A stretch of 64,000 bases of DNA from Dallia pectoralis (GCA_029465975.1 CM055758.1:12976869-13040868); one strand, 5' to 3'. Numbered from the stretch's first letter, positions 41,820-52,400 are shown. Notes: generated from the letters alone by a model not told the origin. A program made the numbers and translations.

Positions 41820-43253
41820 ATGGCGGCAGTGCCTGGAGCGGGCGCGGTGCCTGGGCAGGGTATTAAAAACACCCTCCGTTTCCAGTGGAAAGGGGATCTG
41901 GAGGAGATGTGGCCCCGGGACCAGTTCACCAGAATTGTCTTGATGGGGATACTGAAGCTGACGCCTGAGATCGTCAAGTGCATCCAGGGGAATGTGCCAG
42001 AGAACGCCTTTGAGGTCACCTTTTTTAAAGAGGCAGACAAAGACAAGGCGGTTAAAGAGTGTGAGGACGCAGACCAGGCCAGTCCGTGTCGCCTGTTTAA
42101 AGTGCTGGACCTATCAAGAGGGGGGTTTCGGGTGCTAACAGTACACATGTACAACCCCAATGTGGAGGATGAGACTGTGGCAGAGTTTCTAGCGGGGTAC
42201 TGTTCAGTGAGGCCAGGACCCAAGTACATAAGGGACATCTACGGGTTCTGGACGGGGAGGAGGCAGTACCAAGTGGTCCTACAGCCTGATCCCATCGGGT
42301 GGGACGGCTACCGCCACATCCCGGGGATGTTTTCAACAAGAGGAGAGAGGGGCACACTCTACTATGCCCGCCAGCCGGAGTTCTGTAAAAGGTGCCAGAA
42401 GTTCGGGCACAGAACGGCGAGCTGTGAAGTGAGGAGGAAGTGTAACAGGTGTGGGGCAGAGGGACATGAGGCCCTTAACTGCCCGCAACCAAAGAGGTGC
42501 AGGGAGTGTGGGTCAGAGGAACATCTGGTCGCGGCCTGCCCGCATCGCAGGAAGTCCTATGCTGAGGCAGCTGGTGGCGAGGGGCCAAGCGGCGAGGGAC
42601 AGGAAGCGGCAGTGGAGGAGGTTGACAAGGCGGAGAGACGGGAGGGGGCGGTGCCCCAGAAAAAGGCGGGGCCGGTGCCCCAGAAAAAGGCAGGGCTGGT
42701 GCCCCTGAAGAAGACGGGGCTGGTGCCCCAGCAGAAGACGGGGGCGGTGCCCCAGAAACAGGCAGGGCCGGTGCCCCAGAAAAAGACGGGGCTGGTGCCC
42801 CAAGAGCTGCAGGTTGTAGCGGAGCCCCAGGGGGTGGTGCCCGTTGAGGAGCCCCAGGAAGGGGCGGAAGAGGAAAAGGAGGAGGAGATGGTGGAGGAAA
42901 CACCGAAGGAGGAAAGACCAGAGGAGGAGGTGGTACTGGAGGAGGCCCTCGCAGGGCTGAGGGAGCTCTCGGAGGGGATGACTGCAGGTACAACAGCGGG
43001 GGCAGCACTATCTGGGGGCTCCGGTTGCCCCCTCCAGCCAAAAAGGAAGAGATTGGTTGAGGACTGCGGAGGGAGGGGGGACGGCACGGGGGAGAGCAGT
43101 GGGGTGAGTGGGGAGGGGCCGGGCCCGGGGGGGGGGGGGATGGAGGTGGTGGAGGGGTTTATGTCCCAGGACGTTGGGGACGACATGTCGGGTGTCGGGA
43201 CCCCCTTGGCATCCCAGGGGACTGAGATGGTGTTTGCCGAGGGGGGGACTTGA
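41820..43253 (+). CDS. K8 ORF1, triple CCHC knuckle protein, intact
   Basis: 477 codons open from ATG 41820. It has the same layout as K3 ORF1: NTLRFQWKGDLEEMW, FEVTFFKEADKDKAVK, YGFWTGRRQYQVVLQPD, knuckles CKRCQKFGHRTASC, CNRCGAEGHEALNC and CRECGSEEHLVAAC, KSYAEAAGGE, a repeat region of type AGPVPQKK (about eight units), an acidic EEEMVEETPKEERP stretch, LAGLRELSEGM, GFMSQDVGDDMSG and GTPLASQGTE. It is clearly diverged from K3 and K9 yet open, which suggests purifying selection during spread or recent birth. It depends on ORF2 protein from another copy. Confidence 0.88.
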   Translation: MAAVPGAGAVPGQGIKNTLRFQWKGDLEEMWPRDQFTRIVLMGILKLTPEIVKCIQGNVPENAFEVTFFKEADKDKAVKECEDADQASPCRLFKVLDLSRGGFRVLTVHMYNPNVEDETVAEFLAGYCSVRPGPKYIRDIYGFWTGRRQYQVVLQPDPIGWDGYRHIPGMFSTRGERGTLYYARQPEFCKRCQKFGHRTASCEVRRKCNRCGAEGHEALNCPQPKRCRECGSEEHLVAACPHRRKSYAEAAGGEGPSGEGQEAAVEEVDKAERREGAVPQKKAGPVPQKKAGLVPLKKTGLVPQQKTGAVPQKQAGPVPQKKTGLVPQELQVVAEPQGVVPVEEPQEGAEEEKEEEMVEETPKEERPEEEVVLEEALAGLRELSEGMTAGTTAGAALSGGSGCPLQPKRKRLVEDCGGRGDGTGESSGVSGEGPGPGGGGMEVVEGFMSQDVGDDMSGVGTPLASQGTEMVFAEGGT

Positions 43254-43500
43254 GGGACTGTGGGGGAGATGGGGTGATGTGGTTTGTGTTGTTGGGGTAT
43301 ATTCGGTTTTGCTGTTTGTAGGTGTGTCTGTTTTTTTAGAAGGTGGGTTTGTTTTCGTATTATGGTGTTGTTAAGTAGAAAGTATGGTTTTTGGGTCTGT
43401 ATTAGTGGTTATATGGGGATTTTGTTTTCTGTCAATTGCGCCTGATGTGGGCTGGTATAAATTGTAACAGTGCTTTATGGGAAATAAAGACCTTTAACAA

Positions 43501-43651
43501 TCTGTTCTTATCAGTTTAATATCTGATATGTCCCCCATCGGGGGACTATACATATTAAATGGATTTTTCCAACAGGGAGTCGGAAGCGGGGCTTGCTCCG
43601 TCCGCTCCACGCATCGACTCGGTATTGCAGTACCTCCGAGAACGGTGCACC
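43501..43651 (+). ncRNA. RNU2: U2 snRNA 3' part, copy 8
   Basis: The standard segment; its flank reads CTTTCACCTGTC, a variant shared only with copy 10. Confidence 0.95.
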
Positions 43652-44138
43652 ATCTTTCACCTGTCAAAAACAACAACAAAAAGAAGGAACACAAGTGGTG
43701 ACCTAGTAGCCGAGAGAGGTGAGTATCCATGTAGGTAAATGCGTATCCCTAGTAGCAAGAGGATGATAATAACAACTGTGTGCACTTTTTTTCCCCGTCC
43801 TGTCATTTGCTCAACGACCTGTGTTCTGTGTGGAATTTTTTCCCTCCGTTTTACTTAAAAAATAAAAAAATAAAAAAAATATAGATTTTGGTTAAATCAC
43901 TGTGTGTGTGTGTGTGTGTGTGTGACTGTGTGTGTGTGAGACTGTGTGTGCCCAGTCTCTCACTCTGTGACTTGACTAGTCACTCAACTAACTAGTCACC
44001 AACTCACTCATGCCCTCATTTGTTCATTCACTCACTCACAAATCCACGAGGCCTGTGCCTGGCACTGAACGAGTGTTTCTCGACCCCTTCACTTTGTCCG
44101 AAATCAAAACTCTGCTTTCTCTTCAATTTACGCACAAG
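43652..44138. other. U2 3' flank and spacer, copy 8
   Basis: The usual flank, with an AATAAAAAAATAAA tract, a GT microsatellite, the TCACT block and CGCACAAG. Promoter and U2 5' part are missing. Confidence 0.7.
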
Positions 44139-44187
44139 TTAGTTGCGGTTCGAAGTGTAAACAGAGTGGTGCGGGTTGGAGTAGGAG

Positions 44188-44231
44188 TTTTGTACCTGGA
44201 GTCGTGCGGTGTATGGGGCACAGGTACAAAA
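44188..44231 (+). other. 5' UTR hairpin of K9
   Basis: An 11-bp stem identical to that of K3 (TTTTGTACCTG with CAGGTACAAAA). Confidence 0.8.
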
Positions 44232-44398
44232 GTATTTTTTTGGAAGTAAGGTTTGGCTTAATAGCCTTTTATTTTACGCGACGTGCGTTTTTTCCCGGTT
44301 TTTTGGGGGATTTTCTCAGTTTTTGTTTTCGGTTGTTTGCTGCTCGTTCTGATTAGTGGCTTTACGCACCAGGTGCGTAGCCACTTGCCGGCGGCTTC

Positions 44399-45925
44399 AT
44401 GGCAGCTGGATCAGGAGCGGGGGGTGTGCCCGGACAAGGGCTTAAGAACACCCTCCGTTTCCAGTGGAAGGGGGACCTGGAGGAGATGTGGCCCCGGGAC
44501 CAGTTCACCCGCATTGTCTTGATGGGCATTTTGGGTTTGACGCCAAAGATCGTCATGGCACTGCAGGGTAATGTGCCGGAGCACGCTTTTGAAGTGACCT
44601 TTTTTAAGGAGGCGGACAAGGACAGCGCCGTAAAGAAAGTGGAGGATGAGGCCCAGACCAGTCCTTGTCACCTATACAGGGTGACGGATCTTTCGAGGGG
44701 GGGGTTGAGGGTGGTAACCGTCCACATGTACGACCCCAACGTGGTGGATGAGACGGTGGTGGCGTTCCTTGCGGGGTACTGTGCAGTGAGGCCAGGCCCG
44801 AAATACATAAGGGATAGTTACGGTTTCTGGACGGCCCGGAGGCAGTTCCAGGTGGTCCTCCGACCGGATGCCGCTGGGAAGGACGGCTTCTGCCACATCC
44901 CTGGGTTGTTTTCGGTCAAGGGAGGAGAGAGGGGTTCCCTCTTTTATGCCCGCCAACCCGAGTTCTGCAGAAGATGCCGGAAGTTCGGGCACAGCGCGGC
45001 AGGTTGTGAGGCGAGGAGGAGATGTAACCGGTGTGGAGAGGAGGGGCATGAGGCCCCAAACTGCCCACAGCCAAAAAGATGTAGGGAGTGTGGGTCGGAC
45101 GAACATCTGGTCGCGGCCTGCCCGCACCGCAGGAAGTCTTACGCAGAGGCAGCTGGTGGCGAGGGCCCGAGCGGCGAGGGACAGAAAGCGGTGGTGGAGG
45201 AGGGCGAAAAGGCGGAGAGACAGGAGGGACCGGAGCCCCAGAAGGCGGGGCAGGTGCCCCAGGAAAAGGCGGGGGCGGTGCCCAAGAAGAAGGCGGGGGC
45301 GGTGCCCCAGAAACAGGCGGGGCTGGTGCCCCAGGAAAAGGGGGCAGGTGCCCCAAGAAAAAGCGGGGAAGGTGCCCCAAGAAAAGGCGGGGCAGGTGCC
45401 CCAGAAAAGGCGGGGCCGGTGCCCCAGGAAAAGGCGGGGCTGGTGCCCCAGAAGAATATTGTCGCGGAGCCCCAGGGGGTGGTGCCCGCAGAACAAGAGG
45501 AGCCCCAGGGAGGGGCGGAGGAGGAAGAGGAGGAGATGGTGGAGGGGGCACCAATGGAGGAGAGACCGGAGGAGGAGGTGGTATTGGAGGAGGCCCTAGC
45601 AGGGCTGAGGGAGCTCTCGGAGGGGATGCTCACAAGTACAACATCGGGGGCACACTCCGGGGGCCCTGCTCTACCCCCTCACCCGAAAAGGAAAAGACTG
45701 GTTGAGGACTGTACGGGGAGGAAGGAGGACACGGGGGAGAACACTGGGGTGAAGGAGGAGGGGCCTGGCCCGGGGGGGGGTAAGGGGATGGAGGAGGTGG
45801 AGGGTTTCATGTCACAGGACATTGGGGGTGAAATGTCGGGTCTCGGGACCCCCTTGGCATCACAGGGGACTGAGATGGTGTTTGCCAACGGGGGGACAGG
45901 GGGGACTCTGGGGAAGATGGGGTGA
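44399..45925 (+). CDS. K9 ORF1, triple CCHC knuckle protein, open
   Basis: 508 codons from ATG 44399, colinear with K3 ORF1 and carrying all the same motifs (knuckles CRRCRKFGHSAAGC, CNRCGEEGHEAPNC, CRECGSDEHLVAAC; KSYAEAAGGE; LAGLRELSEGM; GTPLASQGTE). In the VPQ repeat region a two-base loss near 45342 and a one-base loss near 45407, relative to K11, change about 22 residues to a GAGAPRK-type sequence and then restore the frame. The protein is therefore complete at both ends with an altered repeat segment. Confidence 0.87.
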   Translation: MAAGSGAGGVPGQGLKNTLRFQWKGDLEEMWPRDQFTRIVLMGILGLTPKIVMALQGNVPEHAFEVTFFKEADKDSAVKKVEDEAQTSPCHLYRVTDLSRGGLRVVTVHMYDPNVVDETVVAFLAGYCAVRPGPKYIRDSYGFWTARRQFQVVLRPDAAGKDGFCHIPGLFSVKGGERGSLFYARQPEFCRRCRKFGHSAAGCEARRRCNRCGEEGHEAPNCPQPKRCRECGSDEHLVAACPHRRKSYAEAAGGEGPSGEGQKAVVEEGEKAERQEGPEPQKAGQVPQEKAGAVPKKKAGAVPQKQAGLVPQEKGAGAPRKSGEGAPRKGGAGAPEKAGPVPQEKAGLVPQKNIVAEPQGVVPAEQEEPQGGAEEEEEEMVEGAPMEERPEEEVVLEEALAGLRELSEGMLTSTTSGAHSGGPALPPHPKRKRLVEDCTGRKEDTGENTGVKEEGPGPGGGKGMEEVEGFMSQDIGGEMSGLGTPLASQGTEMVFANGGTGGTLGKMG

Positions 45926-46134
45926 TGTGGGGTGTGTTTAAAAGGTGTTTTTGTTCGTGATATGGTGGTGTTGGGTAAAGAGGGTGGTTCTGGGTCTGTT
46001 TTGGTGGGTGAAGAGGGGTTTTTGAGTAAAGAGGTATCTGTGTTGAATGTGGGGATTGGGGTTTTCTCAATTGTGCCTGATGTGGGCTGTTATAAACTGT
46101 AAAATGTCTTTATGGTAATAAAGACCTTTAACAA

Positions 46135-46285
46135 TCTGTTCTTATCAGTTTAATATCTGATATGTCCCCCATCGGGGGACTATACATATTAAATGGATTT
46201 TTCCAACAGGGAGTCGGAAGCGGGGCTTGCTCCGTCCGCTCCACGCATCGACTCGGTATTGCAGTACCTCCGAGAACGGTGCACC
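46135..46285 (+). ncRNA. RNU2: U2 snRNA 3' part, copy 9
   Basis: The standard 151-nt segment following K9. Confidence 0.95.
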
Positions 46286-46789
46286 ATCTTTGACCTGTCA
46301 AAAACAACAACAAAAAGAAGGAACACAAGTGGTGACCTAGTAGCCGAGAGAGGTGAGTATCCATGTAGGTAAATGCGTATCCCTAGTAGCAAGAGGATGA
46401 TAATAACAACTGTGTGCACTTTTTTCCCCGTCCTGTCATTTGCTCAACGACCTGTGTTCTGTGTGGAATTTTTTCCCTCCGTTTTACTTAAAAAAAAAAA
46501 AAAAAAAAAAAATAGATTTTGGTTAAATCACTGTGACTGTGTGTGTGTGTGTGTGTGTGTGACTGTGTGTGTGTGACTGTGTGTGTGTGAGACTGTGTGT
46601 GCCCAGTCTCTCACTCTGTGACTTGACTAGTCACTCAACTAACTAGTCACCAACTCACTCATGCCCTCATTTGTTCATTCACTCACTCACAAATCCACGA
46701 GGCCTGTGCCTGGCACTGAACGAGTGTTTCTCGACCCCTTCACTTTGTCCGAAATCAAATCTCTGCTTTCTCTTCAATTTACGCACAAG
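46286..46789. other. U2 3' flank and spacer, copy 9
   Basis: The usual flank with a long A-tract near 46491 and GT repeats; it ends CGCACAAG, where K10 starts with the filler AGAAGTTGAGG. Promoter missing. Confidence 0.7.
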
Positions 46790-46843
46790 AGAAGTTGAGG
46801 CTCGGAGTGGGAGGTTGGTACAGTGGATGCATTTTTTTTTTTT

Positions 46844-46880
46844 TCACCTGTTGGCCGTGCGGTGTATGGGGCACAGGTGG
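46844..46880 (+). other. 5' UTR hairpin of K10
   Basis: Stem TCACCTG with CAGGTGG (one G-U). The loop starts TTGGCCGTGCGG, as in K12 and K14. Confidence 0.7.
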
Positions 46881-47026
46881 GGAGGTTTCACGGTTGGGTG
46901 GTTTTGTGGGTTTTTGCTATTTTAAGCAGCTTTTGTTTAGCGCGACGTGCGCTTGGTTTTCGGGGTTTAGGTAGTTTTTTCCTTTTTTCTTGAGGCCTGG
47001 TGTGCGTCTGCTAGCGCGCCAGCGCT

Positions 47027-48575
47027 ATGGCGGCTGGTGAAGGAGCGGGGGGTGTGCCGGGACAAGGCATTAAAAACACCCTCCGCTTCCAGTGGAAGGG
47101 GGACTTGGACGAGATGTGGCCCCGGGACCAGTTCACCCGGATAGTTATAATAGGCATACTTGGCCTGACACCAGAGATTGTAAAGTGCCTTCAAGGGAAC
47201 GTGCCAGAACACGCGTTCGAGGTGTGCTTTTTACGGGACGCAGATATGGATGCGGCGGTGAAGAAGGTGGAGGAGGCGGACCAGACAAGTCCGTGCCACC
47301 TTTACAGGGTCACGGACCTTTCAAGGGGGGGCCTCAGGGTGGTAACGGTACATATGTACAACCCCAACGTAGAGGATGACACAGTGGCGGGGTTTCTGGC
47401 TGGGTACTGTGCCGTGAGGCCAGGGCCCAAGTACATTCGTGACAACTATGGGTTTTGGACGGGCGCCGGCAGTACCAGGTGGTTCTACAGCCTGAGCCCA
47501 CCGGGAAGGACGGTTTCCGCCACATCCCGGGAATGTTCGATATTAGAGGAGAAAGGGGTACCCTCTACTATGCCCGCCAGCCGGATTTCTGCAGGCGGTG
47601 CAAGAGGTTTGGCCATGGCGCAGCGGGATGCGTAGCAAGGAAGAGATGCAACCGGTGTGGGGAAGAGGGGCATATGGCTACGAGCTGCCCGCAGCCAAAA
47701 AGGTGTAGAGAGTGCGGGGCTGAGGACCACCTGGTCGCGGCCTGTCCAGGGCGCAGGAGGTCCTATGCTGAGGCTGCTGGTGGCGAGGGCCCAAGCGGGA
47801 AGGAACAAGCCCGGGAGAAGGCAGGGCGGAGAGACGGGCGAGGGGCTGGTGCCCCAGAAGCAGGCGGGGCCGGTGCCCCAGAAGCAGGCGGGGGCGGTGC
47901 CCCAGAAGCAGGCGGGGCCGGTGCCCCAGAAGCAGGCGGGGCCGGGGCCCCAGAAGCAGGCGGGGCCGGTGCCCCAGGAGCAAGCGGGGTGGAGCCACAG
48001 GAGCAGGCGGCGGACCCCAGGTGGTGGTGCCGTTAGAGGTGGTGGAGATGGAGACTGAGGAGGAGGCGGTGGAGGAGACGCCTCCGGAGGAGAGGCCACC
48101 AGATGCGGGCGGGGCCCTGGAAGAGGCCCTGGCGCGGAGTCTCTCGGAGGGGATATCTTTCTCGGAGGCCTCCGATCGGACTCTCCGGGATCTCCCTTCC
48201 ACGGGACAGGGGACATCCGGGGAGTCCGCGAGGACGGCACTGGGGTGAGTGGGGACACTGAGGGGCGGGGTGGGCCCCGAGGGGAGGAAAAAAGGGAAAA
48301 GAAATGTGGTGGGAGGGGAGGGAGCCCCGCTCGAACACTGCCAGGCGGAGCACGGCTCGGGGGTTGAGGGGGTGGGGGGTGCACTGCACGGGATTCTGAG
48401 GTCCCAATGACGGGTGAGGGGACGCCCTGGGCAGGGACTGAGGCGGCGTTTGCTGGGGGCGGGACCAGATGTCGGGGGAGGCGGGTGGGGTGGCATCCGC
48501 AGGAACTGAGGGGCGTTTGCTAGGGGGAGGACATGGGGGACTTGGGGGTGGTGGGGGTGATGTCCCAGGGGTTGG
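47027..48575 (+). pseudogene. K10 ORF1, apparently frameshifted (possible consensus errors)
   Basis: ATG 47027 (MAAGEGAGGVPGQG). Open and nearly identical to K12/K14 to YGFWTG, then a lost base near 47460 starts a series of frame changes. The knuckles (CRRCKRFGHGAAGC, CNRCGEEGHMATSC, CRECGAEDHLVAAC), RSYAEAAGGE, AGPVPQKQ-type repeats and acidic region are all recognisable in changing frames to about 48575. Because nearly all differences are homopolymer losses, the true gene may be open. Confidence 0.75.
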
Positions 48576-49005
48576 GGTTTGAGGTAGGGTGCTTGTTTGT
48601 TCGCAATGGCTGGTTTCCCAGTGGGACTGTCAAGGTGCGGGGTTTGCGGGTTTGTAAAGAGGAGGGGGTGTTTAGGGACTTTGGGTGGAGTCGGGTTTGA
48701 TTTTTGTGGTTTTTGTTGCACCTGAGGTAGGTGCACCTCAGGTTTTTGTTTCCTTAGGTTTGGGCTATTCCTTTTGTCATTGGGTGGGGTTTAGTTTTTT
48801 GGGTAATGGGGAACTGGGGTGGCCCACAAGGAGGGGGTTACGGGCGGGGGTCCGGGTGGTCTATGTTGAAAGGGTTTTTTGGGTCCCCAGTGATTAGGGT
48901 TAGGGTGGATGGGGTTTTTGTTTTTTGTTTTCAATTGGTGCCTAATGTGGGCCGGAGTATGAGTTTGTTAACAGTGTCTTTATGGGAAATAAAGACAGTT
49001 AACAA

Positions 49006-49155
49006 TCTGTTCTTATCAGTTTAATATCTGATATGTCCCCCATCGGGGACTATACATATTAAATGGATTTTTCCAACAGGGAGTCGGAAGCGGGGCTTGC
49101 TCCGTCCGCTCCACGCATCGACTCGGTATTGCAGTACCTCCGAGAACGGTGCACC
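49006..49155 (+). ncRNA. RNU2: U2 snRNA 3' part, copy 10
   Basis: 150 nt, one G fewer in the CGGGGG run than other copies; the flank CTTTCACC is shared with copy 8. Confidence 0.93.
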
Positions 49156-49403
49156 ATCTTTCACCTGTCAAAAACAACAACAAAAAGAAGGAACACAAGT
49201 GGTGACCTAGTAGCCGAGAGAGGTGAGTATCCATGTAGGTAAATGCGTATCCCTAGTAGCAAGAGGATGATAATAACAACTGTGTGCACTTTTTTTCCCC
49301 GTCCTGTCATTTGCTCAACGACCTGTGTTCTGTGTGGAATTTTTTCCCTCCGTTTTACTTAAAAAAAAAAAAAAAAAAAAAAATAGATTTTGGTTAAATC
49401 ACT

Positions 49404-49439
<36 letters not shown>

Positions 49440-49660
49440 CTGTGTGTGTGACTGTGTGTGTGTGAGTGTGTGCCCAGTCTCTCACTCTGTGACTTGACTA
49501 GTCACTCAACTAACTAGTCACCAACTCACTCATGCCCTCATTTGTTCATTCACTCACTCACAAATCCACGAGGCCTGTGCCTGGCACTGAACGAGTGTTT
49601 CTCGACCCCTTCACTTTGTCCGAAATCAAAACTCTGCTTTCTCTTCAATTTACGCACAAG
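49156..49660. other. U2 3' flank and spacer, copy 10
   Basis: The usual content with a long A-tract near 49362 and a GT array. It ends TACGCACAAG at K11; promoter missing. Confidence 0.7.
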
Positions 49661-49707
49661 TTAGCGGTTCGGAAGTGTAAACAGAGTGGTGCGGGTTGGA
49701 GTAGGAG

Positions 49708-49751
49708 TTTTGTACCTGGAGTCGTGCGGTGTATGGGGCACAGGTACAAAA
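49708..49751 (+). other. 5' UTR hairpin of K11
   Basis: The same 11-bp stem as K3 and K9. Confidence 0.8.
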
Positions 49752-49914
49752 GTATTTTTTTGAAGTAAGGTTTGGCTTAATAGCCTTTTATTTTACGCGA
49801 CGTGCGTTTTCCCGGTTTTTGGGGGATTTTCTCAGTTTTTGTTTTCGGTTGTTTGCTGCTCGTTCTGATTAGTGGCTTTACGCACCAGGTGCGTAGCCAC
49901 TTGCCGGCGGCTTC

Positions 49915-51439
49915 ATGGCAGCTGGATCAGGAGCGGGGGTGTGCCCGGACAAGGGCTTAAGAACACCCTTCCGTTTCCAGTGGAAGGGGGACCTGGAGGA
50001 GATGTGGCCCGGGACCAGTTCACCCGCATTGTCTTGATGGGCATTTTGGGTTTGACGCCAAAGATCGTCATGGCACTGCAGGGTAATGTGCCGGAGCACG
50101 CTTTTGAAGTGACCTTTTTAAGGAGGCGGACAAGGACAGCGCCGTAAAGAAAGTGGAGGATGAGGCCCAGACCAGTCCTTGTCACCTATACAGGGTGACG
50201 GATCTTTCGAGGGGGTTGAGGGTGGTAACCGTCCACATGTACGACCCCAACGTGGTGGATGAGACGGTGGTGGCGTTCCTTGCGGGGTACTGTGCAGTGA
50301 GGCCAGGCCCGAAATACATAAGGGATAGTTACGGTTTCTGGACGGCCCGGAGGCAGTTCCAGGTGGTCCTCCGACCGGATGCCGCTGGGAAGGACGGCTT
50401 CTGCCACATCCCTGGGTTGTTTTCGGTCAAGGGAGGAGAGAGGGGTTCCCTCTTTTATGCCCGCCAACCCGAGTTCTGCAGAAGATGCCGGAAGTTCGGG
50501 CACAGCGCGGCAGGTTGTGAGGCGAGGAGGAGATGTAACCGGTGTGGAGAGGAGGGGCATGAGGCCCCAAACTGCCCACAGCCAAAAAGATGTAGGGAGT
50601 GTGGGTCGGACGAACATCTGGTCGCGGCCTGCCCGCACCGCAGGAAGTCTTACGCAGAGGCAGCTGGTGGCGAGGGCCCGAGCGGCGAGGGACAGAAAGC
50701 GGTGGTGGAGGAGGGCGAAAAGGCGGAGAGACAGGAGGGACCGGAGCCCCAGAAGGCGGGGCAGGTGCCCCAGGAAAAGGCGGGGGCGGTGCCCAAGAAG
50801 AAGGCGGGGGCGGTGCCCCAGAAACAGGCGGGGCTGGTGCCCCAGGAAAAGGGGGGGCAGGTGCCCCAAGAAAAAGCGGGGAAGGTGCCCCAAGAAAAGG
50901 CGGGGCAGGTGCCCCAGAAAAAGGCGGGGCCGGTGCCCCAGGAAAAGGCGGGGCTGGTGCCCCAGAAGAATATTGTCGCGGAGCCCCAGGGGGTGGTGCC
51001 CGCAGAACAAGAGGAGCCCCAGGGAGGGGCGGAGGAGGAAGAGGAGGAGATGGTGGAGGGGGCACCAATGGAGGAGAGACCGGAGGAGGAGGTGGTATTG
51101 GAGGAGGCCCTGGCAGGGCTGAGGGAGCTCTCGGAGGGGATGCTCACAAGTACAACATCGGGGGCACACTCCGGGGGCCCTGCTCTTCCCCCTCACCCGA
51201 AAAGGAAAAGACTGGTTGAGGACTGTACGGGGAGGAAGGAGGACACGGGGGAGAACACTGGGGTGAAGGAGGAGGGGCCTGGCCCGGGGGGGGGTAAGGG
51301 AATGGAGGAGGTGGAGGGTTTCATGTCACAGGACATTGGGGGTGAAATGTCGGGTCTCGGGACCCCCTTGGCATCACAGGGGACTGAGATGGTGTTTGCC
51401 AACGGGGGGACAGGAGGGACTCTGGGGAAGATGGGGTGA
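49915..51439 (+). pseudogene. K11 ORF1, apparent frameshifts near the 5' end
   Basis: ATG 49915, then single-base changes near 49937, 49970, 50010, 50115 and 50213 relative to K9 break the first hundred codons. From about 50153 the frame is open for 428 codons, through the three knuckles, a regular AGxVPQEK repeat region without the K9 frame excursion, the acidic region and GTPLASQGTE to the TGA. All defects are at homopolymers within a suspect stretch, so this may be an intact gene in reality. Confidence 0.78.
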
Positions 51440-51660
51440 TGTGGGGTGTGTTTAAAAGGTGTTTTTGTTCGTGATATGGTGGTGTTGGGTAAAGAGGGTG
51501 GTTCTGGGTCTGTTTTGGTGGGTGAAGAGGGGTTTTTGAGTAAAGAGGTATCTGTGTTGAATGTGGGGATTGGGGTTTTCTCGATTGTGCCTGATGTGGG
51601 CTGTTATAAACTGTAAAATGTCTTTATGGTAATAAAGACCTTTAACAATAAAAAAAAAAA

Positions 51661-51811
51661 TCTGTTCTTATCAGTTTAATATCTGATATGTCCCCCATCG
51701 GGGGACTATACATATTAAATGGATTTTTCCAACAGGGAGTCGGAAGCGGGGCTTGCTCCGTCCGCTCCACGCATCGACTCGGTATTGCAGTACCTCCGAG
51801 AACGGTGCACC
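51661..51811 (+). ncRNA. RNU2: U2 snRNA 3' part, copy 11
   Basis: The standard 151-nt segment, joined to the A-tract of K11. Confidence 0.95.
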
Positions 51812-52308
51812 ATCTTTGACCTGTCAAAAACAACAACAAAAAGAAGGAACACAAGTGGTGACCTAGTAGCCGAGAGAGGTGAGTATCCATGTAGGTAAAT
51901 GCGTATCCCTAGTAGCAAGAGGATGATAATAACAACTGTGTGCACTTTTTTTCCCCGTCCTGTCATTTGCTCAACGACCTGTGTTCTGTGTGGAATTTTT
52001 CCCTCCGTTTTACTTAAAAAAAAAAAAAAAAAAAAAAAATAGATTTTGGTTAAATCACTGTGACTGTGTGTGTGTGTGTGACTGTGTGTGTGTGACTGTG
52101 TGTGTGTGAGACTGTGTGTGCCCAGTCTCTCACTCTGTGACTTGACTAGTCACTCAACTAACTAGTCACCAACTCACTCATGCCCTCATTTGTTCATTCA
52201 CTCACTCACAAATCCACGAGGCCTGTGCCTGGCACTGAACGAGTGTTTCTCGACCCCTTCACTTTGTCCGAAATCAAATCTCTGCTTTCTCTTCAATTTA
52301 CGCACAAG
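51812..52308. other. U2 3' flank and spacer, copy 11
   Basis: The usual flank, A-tract near 52016, GT repeats, TCACT block and CGCACAAG; promoter missing. Confidence 0.7.
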
Positions 52309-52363
52309 AGAAGTTGAGGCTCGGAGTGGGAGGTTGGTATAGTGGATCGTCTGGTTTTTTTTT

Positions 52364-52400
52364 TCACCTGTTGGCCGTGCGGTGTATGGGGCACAGGTGG
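52364..52400 (+). other. 5' UTR hairpin of K12
   Basis: Stem TCACCTG with CAGGTGG, loop as in K10 and K14. Confidence 0.7.

Larger units (their letters stand above)
41573..43500 (+). mobile_element. Keno half-element K8 (ORF1-only)
   Basis: 1.93 kb: a 5' UTR with hairpins at 41608, 41696 and ACGTAC/GTGCGT near 41785, an open ORF1, and a 247-bp 3' UTR ending in a GTCTTTA-type tail variant (GTGCTTTATGGGAAATAAAGAC) and CTTTAACAA. No ORF2 sequence. Confidence 0.88.
44139..46134 (+). mobile_element. Keno half-element K9 (ORF1-only)
   Basis: 2.0 kb, nearly identical to K3 and K11. The 5' end reads CAAGTTAGTTG-CGGTTCG, resembling U2 CAAGTGTAGTA followed by the element start. Hairpins lie at 44188 and 44276, with ACGCAC/GTGCGT near 44365. 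It ends in GTCTTTA-TGGTAA-TAAAGAC and CTTTAACAA. Confidence 0.88.
46790..49005 (+). mobile_element. Keno half-element K10 (ORF1 plus ORF2 start remnant)
   Basis: 2.2 kb, of the same type as K12 and K14: 5' UTR hairpins at 46844 and 46940, ORF1, then a short remnant of the ORF2 start (about 48606-48735) joined to the 3' UTR at a GGTGCACCTCAGG repeat. From about 47455 on it differs from K12 by many single-base losses in homopolymers. Confidence 0.85.
49661..51660 (+). mobile_element. Keno half-element K11 (ORF1-only)
   Basis: 2.0 kb, a near copy of K9. Hairpins lie at 49708 and 49795. The 3' end is CTTTAACAAT followed by an 11-A tract (about 51650-51660) before U2, unlike K9. Sequence up to about 50215 shows many homopolymer losses relative to K9; beyond that it is clean. 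Confidence 0.87.

Noticed and set aside
44139..44165. Sequence after the spacer junction as a decayed U2 5' part
   Set aside because: CGG(C/T)TCG and what follows match the true 5' end of K7, so it is element sequence; only the short filler before it may come from U2.
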